Source: Chitinophagaceae bacterium
Lineage (GTDB): Bacteria; Bacteroidota; Bacteroidia; Chitinophagales; Chitinophagaceae
NCBI GenBank assembly: GCA_020403425.1
Contig: JADBXR010000010.1
Span: forward strand, 1-64,000
DNA length: 64,000 nt
Reading direction: 5' to 3'
Shown here: piece by piece, positions 38,217-47,894 of the stretch
Layout of the letters: each line of letters opens with the position of its first letter
Numbering within the stretch: the first letter of the stretch is position 1
Made by a program: the position numbers and the translations under genes
Notes under the pieces: generated by a model
Seen by the model: the letters and a program-made list of their open reading frames with translations, nothing else
What the model was told of the DNA's origin: nothing
Databases searched by the model: none

Positions 38217-38972
38217 ATGCAGTACACGTTAAAGAAATCACTGGGCCAGCATTTCCTGAAGGATGAGTCGGTCTGTAAACAGATCGTAGCCGCCTTGCAG
38301 CAGGATGGTTTTACCCAATTATTGGAAGTAGGGCCTGGTGGCGGGGCTTTGACCAAGTACCTGCTGCCATTGCCGGGTATCAGTTTTCGTGCTGTAGAAC
38401 TGGATGATGAGAAAGTGACCTATCTTGAAAAGACCTATCCTGCCATCCAGGGTAAGATCATTCACCAGAGCATACTCGATATCGATGTGCCTTTTGACGG
38501 GGCTTTTACGGTGGTGGGTAATTTTCCTTACAACATCTCATCACAGATACTTTTTAAAGTGCTTGACTGGAAAGAGCAGGTGCCCGTGATGATCGGTATG
38601 TTCCAGAAAGAAGTGGCGGAAAGGGTGGTCTCCAAACCCGGCAGTAAAGTATATGGCATACTCAGCGTACTGGTCCAGGTATTTTATGAAGTGGAATACC
38701 TGTTCGATGTGCCGCCCGAAAGTTTCAATCCCCCACCCAAGGTCATGAGTGGTGTGATCAGGCTAAAACGGAAATCCACCCTGTTACCGATGAAGAGTGA
38801 ACGGGCTTTGTTCACCCTGGTAAAAGCCGCTTTTAACCAACGCCGTAAAATGTTAAGGAATTCCCTGAAGAGCTTGTTCGAAGAAGAATTCCTCAAAGAT
38901 CCCTTATTTGATAAACGAGCAGAACAGCTGGGCATAGAACAGTTTGCCGCATTGACCTTTCAGATGCGGTAA
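38217..38972 (+). CDS. rsmA: 16S rRNA (adenine1518/1519-N6) dimethyltransferase
   Basis: LKKSLGQHFLKDESVCKQIV, LEVGPGGGALTKYL, VVGNFPYNISSQILFK. Confidence 0.96.
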   Translation: MQYTLKKSLGQHFLKDESVCKQIVAALQQDGFTQLLEVGPGGGALTKYLLPLPGISFRAVELDDEKVTYLEKTYPAIQGKIIHQSILDIDVPFDGAFTVVGNFPYNISSQILFKVLDWKEQVPVMIGMFQKEVAERVVSKPGSKVYGILSVLVQVFYEVEYLFDVPPESFNPPPKVMSGVIRLKRKSTLLPMKSERALFTLVKAAFNQRRKMLRNSLKSLFEEEFLKDPLFDKRAEQLGIEQFAALTFQMR

Positions 38973-38999
38973 AAGTTCTTCCAGCATAAAAACAGACAT

Positions 39000-39926
39000 G
39001 TGAACCCTAAAGTCCTGATAACCGCCAAAGTGCATCCCTGGCTTTTGCAAACCCTTGCCGATAAAGGTTATGAAGTGATCCACCAGCCTGCTATCACGTA
39101 CGATGAATTGCTGATGCAGATAGGTACGCTCAGTGGGCTGTTCGTGACCACCCGCCTGGTGATCGACCGTAACCTGCTGGAAAAAGCGGACCATCTGCAA
39201 TGGATCGGTCGTTTGGGCAGTGGTATGGAACTGATCGATACCACTTACGCAGAAAGCCGTGGCATACGTTGTGTAAGCAGCCCGGAAGGTAATCGCAATG
39301 CGGTGGCCGAACATGCATTGGGTATGTTGCTGGGGCTGATGAACCGGATCAATAGCAGTCATCTGGAAGTAAAATCGGGCAAATGGATCCGTGATGCCAA
39401 TCGTGGGGAAGAACTTACGGGCAAAACGGTGGGCATCATCGGTTATGGAAATACTGGCAGTGCTTTTGCCAAAGTATTGTCCTCATTTGACGTGACCGTA
39501 CTGGCCAATGACCGGTACAGGTCCGGTTTTGCCAAAGACCATGTACGTGAAGCGGGACTGGAGCAGGTAGCCAGGTATGCAGATGTGGTAAGCCTGCATT
39601 TACCCCTGACCGATGAGACCAGGCACCTGGCCAACGACGCTTTTTTTGATTCGCTGGAACAGAGGCCCTATTTCCTGAACACATCGCGTGGTAAGGTGGT
39701 TGATACCAAAGCACTGATCCGGGCGCTAAAAGAGGGAAAGATCAGGGCGGCAGGACTGGATGTGCTGGAGAACGAAAAACTGGAGACCTATACCCCTGAT
39801 GAACAGGCCGACCTGGATTGGCTGCTTAACCAGCCTAATGTGATCATCACCCCGCATATTGCCGGTTACAGTCAGGAGGCTTTTTATAAGATGGCCAAAG
39901 TGGTGGTAGACAAGCTGGCTATCTGA
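39000..39926 (+). CDS. D-isomer specific 2-hydroxyacid dehydrogenase (phosphoglycerate dehydrogenase-like; GTG start)
   Basis: [60 protein letters not shown]. Confidence 0.92.
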   Translation: MNPKVLITAKVHPWLLQTLADKGYEVIHQPAITYDELLMQIGTLSGLFVTTRLVIDRNLLEKADHLQWIGRLGSGMELIDTTYAESRGIRCVSSPEGNRNAVAEHALGMLLGLMNRINSSHLEVKSGKWIRDANRGEELTGKTVGIIGYGNTGSAFAKVLSSFDVTVLANDRYRSGFAKDHVREAGLEQVARYADVVSLHLPLTDETRHLANDAFFDSLEQRPYFLNTSRGKVVDTKALIRALKEGKIRAAGLDVLENEKLETYTPDEQADLDWLLNQPNVIITPHIAGYSQEAFYKMAKVVVDKLAI

Positions 39927-40052
39927 GTTCTGGCGCTAAACAAGCAAGCCCCTGGTCTTTTTCTACTTTTTAGCTGGTTTTGGGGACTTTAAATCGTTAA
40001 AAAATCGCTTTTTCGGGTAAATCTTGGCCGAAATTCTTATTTTTGATACATG

Positions 40053-40088
40053 CAACGCCGCAGTCAAATGTGGCGTTGTATTTTTTTT
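40053..40088 (+). terminator. terminator upstream of greA
   Basis: caacgcc...ggcgttg stem then a T run. Confidence 0.75.
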
Positions 40089-40111
40089 GACTCTACTTAA
40101 ACAGTAAGACT

Positions 40112-40588
40112 ATGAGTGAAGCTACCATGTATGTGACCAAGGAGACGTTTGACAAGATGCGCGAAGAGTTGCAAAAAATGAAAACCGTCGACCGTCCGGC
40201 CTCATCCCGCGCCATTGCGGAAGCCCGCGAAAAAGGCGACCTGAAGGAGAATGCTGAATACGATGCGGCCAAAGAGGCGCAAGGCATGCTTGAGGCCAAA
40301 ATCAAGCAACTGGAAGGAGCGATCGCCAATGCGAAGATCGTGGACACCAGTTCCATCGATACCAGTAAAGTAACCATCCTGACCAAGGTTACCATCACTA
40401 ATATAGCCACCAAGAAAACGGTGACCTACCAGATTGTAGGCGAGAAGGAAGCCGACCTGAAACAGGGTAAGATATCAGCAGGATCACCTATTGGCAAGGG
40501 ATTGATGGGTAAGGTCAAGGGTGAGATCGCCGAAATTCAGGCACCTAATGGTATCATGAAATTTAAAATTGAAGACATAACCGTGTAG
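40112..40588 (+). CDS. greA: transcription elongation factor GreA
   Basis: MREELQKMKTVDRPASSRAIAEAREKGDLKENAEYDAAKEAQG. Confidence 0.97.
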   Translation: MSEATMYVTKETFDKMREELQKMKTVDRPASSRAIAEAREKGDLKENAEYDAAKEAQGMLEAKIKQLEGAIANAKIVDTSSIDTSKVTILTKVTITNIATKKTVTYQIVGEKEADLKQGKISAGSPIGKGLMGKVKGEIAEIQAPNGIMKFKIEDITV

Positions 40589-40625
40589 TAGGGAGGGAAC
40601 ATCTCCTCACTATCCATTGATTCAG

Positions 40626-40655
40626 GCGCCAACAGTATTGTTGGCGCTTTCTTTT
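40626..40655 (+). terminator. terminator after greA
   Basis: gcgccaaca-gtat-tgttggcgc then tttcttttt. Confidence 0.9.
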
Positions 40656-40706
40656 TGCAGTCCGCTCAAAATTTCTGAATTTCCCTGTTACAAATTCCTT
40701 TCTTAC

Positions 40707-41096
40707 ATGACCATTTTTTCGAAGATCATCGCCGGTGAGATCCCTTCTTATAAGATCGCTGAGAATGAGAAGTTCTTTGCCTTCCTCGACATTTTTCCAT
40801 TGGTAGAGGGCCATGTGCTGGTAGTGCCTAAAATCGAAACGGATAAGTTCTTTGATGTGGCCGATGATTACCTGGCCGAATGGCTTCTTTTTGCCAAACC
40901 CATTGCCCGGGCCATTGAGCGGGCTTTTCCCTGCAACCGTTGTGGTATCAGCGTGGTAGGGCTGGAAGTGCCCCATGCCCATATGCACCTGATCCCCATC
41001 AATAGTGCGGATGACCTGAATTTCAACAGACCCAAGCTGAAATTGTCCGCTGAAGAGCTGCAGGCGGTGCAGGCAAAGCTGGTGGCTGCCTTGTAA
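40707..41096 (+). CDS. HIT family hydrolase
   Basis: MTIFSKIIAGEIPSYKIAENEKFFAFLDIFP, VPHAHMHLIPI. Confidence 0.95.
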   Translation: MTIFSKIIAGEIPSYKIAENEKFFAFLDIFPLVEGHVLVVPKIETDKFFDVADDYLAEWLLFAKPIARAIERAFPCNRCGISVVGLEVPHAHMHLIPINSADDLNFNRPKLKLSAEELQAVQAKLVAAL

Positions 41097-41174
41097 GGTT
41101 TGTGTTGTAGGCCATACTGTTTTTGCAGGAAGGAGCTAAGTCCTTGTTCCCGGAAGCCATGTGCCGATCATGGG

Positions 41175-41735
41175 TCATTTCTTTACCCTATCGGGGTTTT
41201 TGGCGATAAAATCATCCCATCCTTTCAGGCTTTTTGCAGCTTTACCCAGTATAGAAGAGGTCTGGTAGTAATGGCAGAGGGCCACGGCAAGGGCGTCGGT
41301 GGCATCAAAATACTGGGGTTTTTCTTCAATATTGAGGATGCGCTGCAGCATCCGCCATACCTGTTCCTTATCGGCATTGCCGTTGCCGGTGATGGATTGT
41401 TTGACTTTTTTGGGAGAATATTCTGTTACCAGGATGCTGGCCTGCATGGCGGCAGCAATGGCCACTCCCTGGGCCCTTCCCAGTTTCAGCATACTCTGTA
41501 CGTTCTTGCCAAAAAAAGGGGCTTCAATGGCAAAACTGGAGGGCTGGTATAATCCGATCAGTTCGCAGACCTTGTTGTGTATCATTCCTAAGCGGGCATA
41601 AATGTCTTTCTCTTTGGTCAGTTTCAGCACGTCCATCAACAAAACCTGCGGCTGCCCGTTCTGGATGCGTAACAAGGCATAGCCCATCAGTTGCGTACCT
41701 GGGTCAATGCCTAATATGATGTCGGTCTTTTTCAT
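41175..41735 (-). CDS. ruvC: crossover junction endodeoxyribonuclease RuvC
   Basis: IILGIDPGTQLMGYALL, AIEAPFFGKNVQSMLKLGRAQGVA. Confidence 0.95.
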   Translation of the reverse strand: MKKTDIILGIDPGTQLMGYALLRIQNGQPQVLLMDVLKLTKEKDIYARLGMIHNKVCELIGLYQPSSFAIEAPFFGKNVQSMLKLGRAQGVAIAAAMQASILVTEYSPKKVKQSITGNGNADKEQVWRMLQRILNIEEKPQYFDATDALAVALCHYYQTSSILGKAAKSLKGWDDFIAKNPDRVKK

Positions 41736-41779
41736 TCTCACAGGTGAAAATACGTTGTTGGAGGGAATGGGCAATGGGG

Positions 41780-41912
41780 GAGTGGGGAGTAGTCAGTAGT
41801 CAGTAGTCAGTAGTGAGTAGTGAGTAGTCAGTAGTGAGTGGTGAGTGGGGAGTCATTAGGGGGTGAGTAAAGGTCCTCACTGCATACTTACTACTGACTA
41901 CTCACCACTCAC
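41780..41912. repeat. heptad-arm inverted repeat element E
   Basis: Left has nine AGTAGTC/AGTAGTG/AGTGGTG-type heptads; 41813-41835 vs 41890-41912 complementary at 22/23; right end followed by cgccccccga. Confidence 0.92.
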
Positions 41913-42014
41913 GCCCCCCGACTTTTCTATCTGCTGCCGATCACCGTTCTTTGCAACACATAACCAACGACACATCTCCTGAACAGACGAACGAAAATAT
42001 TCCTGAACTATTTT

Positions 42015-42968
42015 GTGGGGCCGGTGCTCTTTATCTGGTTGTCTTATTCCATTTACCACCAGATACAGCACCAGGGCGATGTTCAGCAGTCGTGGCACGT
42101 CATACAAGCCGCTTTCTATGGCCCCCAGCTGGGTAAATTGATCGTTGTGATGGCACTGATGTTCCTGAACTGGGGTTTGGAAGCACGTAAATGGCAATTG
42201 CTGGTGCAGGGGGTGCAGCAGGTATCCCTGGGTCGGGCGTTCCGGGCCGTATTTGCGGGACAGGCGGTGGGCTTCAATACCGTGAACCGGGTGGGAGAAA
42301 CCGCCGGTCGTGTCCTGTACCTGGACGAGGGAAACCGTCTGCGGGGTATCCTTTTATCGGTAGTGGGCAATATGAGCCAGATCATCGTGACTTTTGTGGC
42401 AGGTTTATCGGCACTGCTGTACCTTCGCATATATATACTGGACCAGGGCAGTCACCTGCAGGGTCTTTCTGTATTCTGGCTGGATGGTCTGTTGTATGTG
42501 GTTAGTATTGGTATGCTGCTTTTCATGCTGTTGTACTTCAGGTTGTCCTGGTGCATACAACTGCTTGAAAAGATACCCTGGATAGCCAGGCATAAGTTCT
42601 TTGTGCAGAAGCTGGAAGATTTTCACTGGAAAGAATTAACAAGGATCCTAATTCTTTCTTTGTTCAGGTACCTCGTATATGTGACCCAGTATGTGTTGTT
42701 ATTGCAGGTATTTGAGGTACATATTCCCTGGCAGGATGCTGTCTGTCTGATCGCGGTCATGTTTATGGTGCTGGCGATCGTTCCTTCCATTACATTGGCA
42801 GAGTTGGGCTTCCGGGGTAAAGTGAGTTTGCAGCTATTCGGTTTGTTGAGTACCAATACGCTTGGCATTGTTGCAACGGCTGCAGGTATCTGGATCATTA
42901 ACCTGATCGTTCCGGCCATTGCGGGTAGCCTGTTTATCCTGGGAATCAGATTGTTCAGAAATAAATAG
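42015..42968 (+). CDS. lysylphosphatidylglycerol synthase TM-region family protein
   Basis: Multi-TM, RAVFAGQAVGFNTVNRVGETAGRVLYL, LAIVPSITLAELGFRGKVSLQLFG; start codon uncertain. Confidence 0.75.
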   Translation: MGPVLFIWLSYSIYHQIQHQGDVQQSWHVIQAAFYGPQLGKLIVVMALMFLNWGLEARKWQLLVQGVQQVSLGRAFRAVFAGQAVGFNTVNRVGETAGRVLYLDEGNRLRGILLSVVGNMSQIIVTFVAGLSALLYLRIYILDQGSHLQGLSVFWLDGLLYVVSIGMLLFMLLYFRLSWCIQLLEKIPWIARHKFFVQKLEDFHWKELTRILILSLFRYLVYVTQYVLLLQVFEVHIPWQDAVCLIAVMFMVLAIVPSITLAELGFRGKVSLQLFGLLSTNTLGIVATAAGIWIINLIVPAIAGSLFILGIRLFRNK

Positions 42969-42969
42969 T

Positions 42970-43785
42970 ATGGCTTTGAAAAAGTTTGTCCTTCTTTTTT
43001 TGTTGATCCCGGCAGTAAGCTGGCAACCGGCGCCTGCTGTTTCTCCCCCTTCAGAATTTTGTGGTGGTATCCGTAATCTGGCATTCCAGGATGCAGAGAA
43101 CATTGCATACAATGTGTTCTATTCGGTGGTGGGCCTTTACATCAATGCCGGTACGGCGCAGTTCACTGTTACACAGACATACCTCAATAATAAACCGGTT
43201 TATCATGTTGTGGGTACGGGTACCTCGAATCCCAGTTACGACTGGATCTTCAAAGTGAGGGATCGTTATGAAAGTTATATTGATACGGCCAACCTGAAAC
43301 CCATGAAATTCATCCGTCATGTGGAGGAGGGCGGGTTTAAGAAATACGAGAATATTACATTCAACTATCAGGCAAATACAGCAGTGACCACGGATGGTGT
43401 ATACAAGATTCCCGCCTGTATCCAGGATGTGCTGAGCTCCATCTATTATGCGCGTAATATTGATTACAGCAAATACAAGCCCGAGGAAAAGATCCCTTTC
43501 TCCATGTTCCTCGATAATGAGGTATTTAATCTCTACATCAAATACCTCGGTAAGGAGGTCATCAAGACCAAGTATGGAAAATTCAGGGCCATCAAGTTCA
43601 AACCTTTGCTGGTTAAGGGAACCATGTTTGAAGGTGGGGAGAAGATGACGGTCTGGGTGAGCGATGATGCCAACCGCATTCCATTGAGGATCGAAAGTCC
43701 GATCGTGGTGGGTAGTGTGAAAGTAGATATGATGCAGTACCGGAACCTGCGTTACCCCATGAGTTCCATGATCAGTTTCCGGTAA
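42970..43785 (+). CDS. DUF3108-like periplasmic protein
   Basis: Signal peptide; AENIAYNVFYSVVGLYINAGTAQFTV...VWVSDDANRIPLRIESPIVVGSVKVDM. Confidence 0.78.
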   Translation: MALKKFVLLFLLIPAVSWQPAPAVSPPSEFCGGIRNLAFQDAENIAYNVFYSVVGLYINAGTAQFTVTQTYLNNKPVYHVVGTGTSNPSYDWIFKVRDRYESYIDTANLKPMKFIRHVEEGGFKKYENITFNYQANTAVTTDGVYKIPACIQDVLSSIYYARNIDYSKYKPEEKIPFSMFLDNEVFNLYIKYLGKEVIKTKYGKFRAIKFKPLLVKGTMFEGGEKMTVWVSDDANRIPLRIESPIVVGSVKVDMMQYRNLRYPMSSMISFR

Positions 43786-43800
43786 TGTTCTCCTGAACAG

Positions 43801-44133
43801 TTATTCGAGCTGTATGCGGTTCAACTGTGAATGTCGGTAGGCATACCGGCAGATCAGGATAATGATCAAAGTGGCAATGCCTGTGCCAAACAGTAATCCT
43901 CCTATCAAGGACTCATAATCCTTCTGACCGATATAAGCGCCCATGATGATGGAAGCAGCAGAGACCACTCCTGATATGGCTGCGATGATGGCGTTGGCAG
44001 TTCGGTTGGAGATCTCAATGCGGGCATTGCAGGTACTGCAATTGGTAACTGAATAGTTGTTCAGCTGAACGAATTTTTTGAAAGGTATGCGCCCGCCACA
44101 GCCGGGACAGCATGCTATCTGGTTCTTGGACAT
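43801..44133 (-). CDS. small zinc-ribbon plus TM hypothetical protein
   Basis: CPGCGGRIPFKK...CSTCNA then two hydrophobic segments. Confidence 0.65.
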   Translation of the reverse strand: MSKNQIACCPGCGGRIPFKKFVQLNNYSVTNCSTCNARIEISNRTANAIIAAISGVVSAASIIMGAYIGQKDYESLIGGLLFGTGIATLIIILICRYAYRHSQLNRIQLE

Positions 44134-44268
44134 TGGATATCGGTTTTGTTGAGAACAATTCCTAGGCCCAAATTAGCGATCCTATTTTTCAAAAAGCAAT
44201 TAAAATCACCGAATTTGACCGGTGTTATAACGGAAAAAAGCTGTAGACAAATTCTACGGCTTGTAGTA

Positions 44269-45138
44269 CTACAGCTCAGAAAGCTTGCATACTTCCTTCG
44301 GCCGGATGCCTTTCTCGGTGTTATGCAGGGTGCAGCATTCGTTCACGGGGTCGTGTTCGAAATAGAGGATATAGTCCTTGTCCACAGCTTCCTGTAAAAA
44401 GCTTTTTTTCTCCTGCAGGGTGGTTAGCGGGAACATATCATAGGCCATTACATAGGGTAGGGGAATATGGCCAACGGAAGGCAGCAGATCGGCCATATAC
44501 ACCAGTGTTTTTCCCCCAAAGCTGATCTGGGGCAGCATCATTTTATCGGTATGGCCATTGACAAAACGGATGATTATGTTCTCGGAAAAAGGGATACTGC
44601 TTAGCAAGCCATTGGGATCCATGCCCTTTTCCGGAACTTCAATGAACTCCAGCTGGCCGCTTTCTTTGATGGGCAGGATATTTTCTTTCAGGAAAGAGGC
44701 TTTTTCCCGGTCATTGGGCGAAGTGGCCCATTTCCAATGGTCCTCGTTGCTCCAGTAGACCGCATTGGGAAACGCCGGTACCAGCAGGTCGCCTTCCCGA
44801 ACAATACTGCCCCCGCAATGATCAAAATGGAGGTGGGTCAAAATCACATCCGTGATATCGGCCCTGGTAAAACCATGCCTGGCCAGCGATGAATCAAGGG
44901 TATCGTTCCCGTGTAGGTAATAGTGCCCGAAGAATTTGGCATCCTGTTTGTCGCCCATGCCATTATCTATGAGAATGCGGCGGTTGCCGTCCTCGATCAG
45001 TAAGGAACGCAGTGCCCAGGGACACATATTGTTCTCATCCGATGGGTTCAGTTTGTTCCAGATGCTCTTGGGTACCACGCCAAACATGGCGCCACCATCG
45101 AGCTTAAAATAACCGGTATTGATGGTATAGAGTTGCAT
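44269..45138 (-). CDS. MBL-fold metallohydrolase
   Basis: DVILTHLHFDHCGGS, FVNGHTDKMMLPQI, MADLLPSVGHIP. Confidence 0.92.
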   Translation of the reverse strand: MQLYTINTGYFKLDGGAMFGVVPKSIWNKLNPSDENNMCPWALRSLLIEDGNRRILIDNGMGDKQDAKFFGHYYLHGNDTLDSSLARHGFTRADITDVILTHLHFDHCGGSIVREGDLLVPAFPNAVYWSNEDHWKWATSPNDREKASFLKENILPIKESGQLEFIEVPEKGMDPNGLLSSIPFSENIIIRFVNGHTDKMMLPQISFGGKTLVYMADLLPSVGHIPLPYVMAYDMFPLTTLQEKKSFLQEAVDKDYILYFEHDPVNECCTLHNTEKGIRPKEVCKLSEL

Positions 45139-45139
45139 G

Positions 45140-46456
45140 TTAATTCACTTGTCCCTGTTTATGGTTCCTTACAGAAGCAAAGATCAGCAATACCAGGCCA
45201 ATGGCAAAGAAAACCACCAGCGCCAGTACCGAATTCCTTTGTGAACCGCTGATCTCATTGATATAACCGAAGCTGAACATGCCGATCACGATCGCGATCT
45301 TCTCGGTCACGTCGTAGAAACTGAAAAACGAAGTGGTATCGTGTGTTTCAGGCATTAATTTGGCATAGGTACTGCGGCTGAGCGACTGGATACCTCCCAT
45401 CACAAAGCCCACCACTACTGCCAGCCCATAGAATTCATTGATGCCATCCCTGGGTAAGAGGTAGCCGATCACGCATAATACGATCCAGAGCGATACCGTG
45501 ACCATCAGCGCCCGGAAATTGCCGATCGCATCAGATAGCCTTGCGATGAGGTAGGCGCCCGGAATAGCCACCAGCTGAATGATGAGGATGGCAATGATCA
45601 GATTGGTAGTGGGTATGTTCAATTCGCTCTTTCCATACAATGTGGCTGCCAGCATAACGGTCTGCACGCCCATGTTGTAAAAGAAAAAAGCGCCCAGGTA
45701 CCTTTTCAGTACGGGCATATGGCTCAATTGTTTCCATACTTTGTTCAGCTCGCGGTAGCCATAGGTGAAGATGCTTCCATGATCGCTTTTTTTGGCAAGC
45801 GGGGTGCCTTTGGGTAAACGGTTCAGCGCAAACTGTCCAAAGCCCCACCACCAGACGCCTACCAACAGGAAAGATATCTGGGACGCTTTACCTACGGTGA
45901 TGCCAAACAGGTCAGGCTTCAGTACAAATACGAAACAGATGATCTGCAGGATCACGCTGCCAATATACCCCATGGCAAATCCTTTGGCGCTTACCTTGTC
46001 CTGGTCTTCCGGCGCGGCGATCTCGGGCAGGTAGGAATTATAAAATACCAGACTGCCCCAGAAGCCGATACAGGCCATGATCAGGCATACCAAGCCATAG
46101 GCCAGGTTATGCGAATCAAAGAAGAACAAGGCACTGCAGGCGATACTGCCCATGGTACAGAAAAAGAAAAGGAACTGTTTTTTATTGCCCTTGTAATCAG
46201 CAATGGAGGAAAGCAATGGAGATATGAAAGCTACCACCAAAAAAGCGATGCCCAGGGCATACTGGTAAAGAGAGGTGTTCACGAACTCCCTCCCGAACAG
46301 TTGAACCGTATCGTTGGAAGTGGCATCATTGTTATCGCCGGTCACCGCTTCGTAGTAGGCTGGAAATATGGTGGATGTGATGACCAGGTTGTATACGCTG
46401 TTGGCCCAGTCGTACATGGCCCAGCCATTGATGACTTTCTTTGGGGCAGTCTTCAT
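45140..46456 (-). CDS. MFS transporter (UMF1/Atg22-like)
   Basis: INGWAMYDWANSVYNLVITSTIFPAYYEA, 12-TM pattern, GGIQSLSRSTYAKLMPE. Confidence 0.9.
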   Translation of the reverse strand: MKTAPKKVINGWAMYDWANSVYNLVITSTIFPAYYEAVTGDNNDATSNDTVQLFGREFVNTSLYQYALGIAFLVVAFISPLLSSIADYKGNKKQFLFFFCTMGSIACSALFFFDSHNLAYGLVCLIMACIGFWGSLVFYNSYLPEIAAPEDQDKVSAKGFAMGYIGSVILQIICFVFVLKPDLFGITVGKASQISFLLVGVWWWGFGQFALNRLPKGTPLAKKSDHGSIFTYGYRELNKVWKQLSHMPVLKRYLGAFFFYNMGVQTVMLAATLYGKSELNIPTTNLIIAILIIQLVAIPGAYLIARLSDAIGNFRALMVTVSLWIVLCVIGYLLPRDGINEFYGLAVVVGFVMGGIQSLSRSTYAKLMPETHDTTSFFSFYDVTEKIAIVIGMFSFGYINEISGSQRNSVLALVVFFAIGLVLLIFASVRNHKQGQVN

Positions 46457-46570
46457 GTAGCAGTAGTTGAGAATTAAAAATTAAACATTATTTCTGATAT
46501 GGCGCAGGTATTCCTCGCTGCTCAGTCATGACGGGGAATCAGGGTTCCCATTCTTAATGCCCAATCCCAA

Positions 46571-47368
46571 TTATTTGAGGTATCCGGTAAGTACCAACGC
46601 CAGCAGAACTGCACCAACGATCACCCGGTACCAGCCAAACAGCCGGAAACCGTGTTTCTGCAGGAAACCGATGAAGAATTTGATGGCCAGTAAGGCCACG
46701 ATAAAAGCCACGAGGTTACCCACTGCCAGTACCATCAGGTTATGTTTGTCGAACAACAGGTCGGGACTGTCCTTATACGCTTTCAGCAACTTGTAACCGG
46801 TTGCAGCGGCCATGGTGGGTACCGCCAGGAAAAATGAGAATTCTGCGGCCAGGTTACGTGTCAGTTTCTGCTGCATACCTCCTATGATACTGGCCGCACT
46901 GCGGCTGATACCGGGGATCATGGCCACACATTGCCAGATACCGATGGTGAAGGCTTTGAAGAAACTGATGTTTTCTTCTTTCTCGATGGTGTGCTGTTGA
47001 AAGAGCTTGTCAATGAACAACAGGATAAAACCACCCACCAGCATGGTAATGGAGACCGTTAACGGGCTTTCCAGCAGTTCGTCGATCTTGTCTGAAAAAA
47101 AAGCGCCCAATGCCAGCGCCGGTATTACGGCAACGATCAGTTTGAAATAGAAATTGAAACGGTTCAGCGGAAAAAATTTTTTCCAGTACAGTACCACCAC
47201 AGAAAGTATGGCGCCGAACTGGATGGCCACTTCGAACAGTTTGGTAAAAGGGTCGCTGGAGATCTGCAGGAAAGAACTGGCAATGATCATATGCCCGGTG
47301 GAAGAAATGGGCAGGAACTCGGTAAGGCCTTCTACAATGGCAATGATCACGGCTTCAAAAATCGTCAT
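46571..47368 (-). CDS. uppP: undecaprenyl-diphosphate phosphatase
   Basis: [41 protein letters not shown]. Confidence 0.95.
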   Translation of the reverse strand: MTIFEAVIIAIVEGLTEFLPISSTGHMIIASSFLQISSDPFTKLFEVAIQFGAILSVVVLYWKKFFPLNRFNFYFKLIVAVIPALALGAFFSDKIDELLESPLTVSITMLVGGFILLFIDKLFQQHTIEKEENISFFKAFTIGIWQCVAMIPGISRSAASIIGGMQQKLTRNLAAEFSFFLAVPTMAAATGYKLLKAYKDSPDLLFDKHNLMVLAVGNLVAFIVALLAIKFFIGFLQKHGFRLFGWYRVIVGAVLLALVLTGYLK

Positions 47369-47380
47369 AGTTGGGTAGTT

Positions 47381-47458
47381 TGAGTGGATGAGTGGATGAG
47401 TGAATGAGTGAATGAGTGAATGGACAATACAATGTAGATAGGATACATTCACTCATCC
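47381..47458. repeat. octad-arm element G
   Basis: tgagtgga x2 plus tgagtgaa x3 (47381-47420); ggatgagtgaatg (47394-47406) is the exact reverse complement of cattcactcatcc (47446-47458). Confidence 0.85.
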
Positions 47459-47460
47459 TT

Positions 47461-47504
47461 TCAATACAATAAAAGCGGTGCTGGCACCGCTTTTATTGTA
47501 TTGA
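47461..47504. terminator. 21-bp perfect hairpin with 2-nt loop (terminator-like)
   Basis: tcaatacaataaaagcggtgc-tg-gcaccgcttttattgtattga. Confidence 0.85.
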
Positions 47505-47535
47505 GTTTTTTCGGGAGATCGCATCTGTGCCGGGT

Positions 47536-47784
47536 TTAGGCAGCTTTAGGTTTTTTGAAGATGGCATAGATCTCTATCAGCAGGCCCAGTACGATCAGGA
47601 TAGGGGCAATGGTGATACGGGTAGTGCCATATACCTCATTGGTATCAAATACTTTTGGGTCAGCACTTTTGCCGCCGCTCATCAGGAACATGCCCAAGGC
47701 AATCACCGCACCACCGATCAGCATCCAGGTATAATTGTCCTTGGTAAATAAGGTTGAGTTTACGTTTTGTTTTTGCTCGCTCAT
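47536..47784 (-). CDS. DUF3098-like two-TM protein
   Basis: LFTKDNYTWMLIGGAVIALGMFLMSGGKSADPKVFDTNEVYGTTRITIAPILIVLGLLIEIYAIFK. Confidence 0.85.
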   Translation of the reverse strand: MSEQKQNVNSTLFTKDNYTWMLIGGAVIALGMFLMSGGKSADPKVFDTNEVYGTTRITIAPILIVLGLLIEIYAIFKKPKAA

Positions 47785-47818
47785 GGTATTGTTTTGTAAG
47801 AGTGTAAGATAGGATTTT

Positions 47819-47893
47819 AGTTTGGGGTTTGGGGTTTGGGGTTAGTAGGAGGTTGCAAAAAAACACCCAACCCCAAACCCCAAACTCCAAACT
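47819..47893. repeat. heptad-arm inverted element H (TTTGGGG words)
   Basis: 47819-47843 agtttggggtttggggtttggggtt vs 47869-47893 aaccccaaaccccaaactccaaact, complementary at 24/25. Confidence 0.93.
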
Positions 47894-47894
47894 G

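Noticed and set aside
46457-46570. Another inverted-arm element between the MFS gene and uppP (gagaattaaaaattaaac ... cattcttaatgcccaatcccaatta)
   Set aside because: The arms are AT-rich and complementarity is too weak to distinguish from chance.
46571-47452. N-terminal extension [28 protein letters not shown] of UppP
   Set aside because: It is translation of octad element G; the conserved start is [14 protein letters not shown] at 47368.
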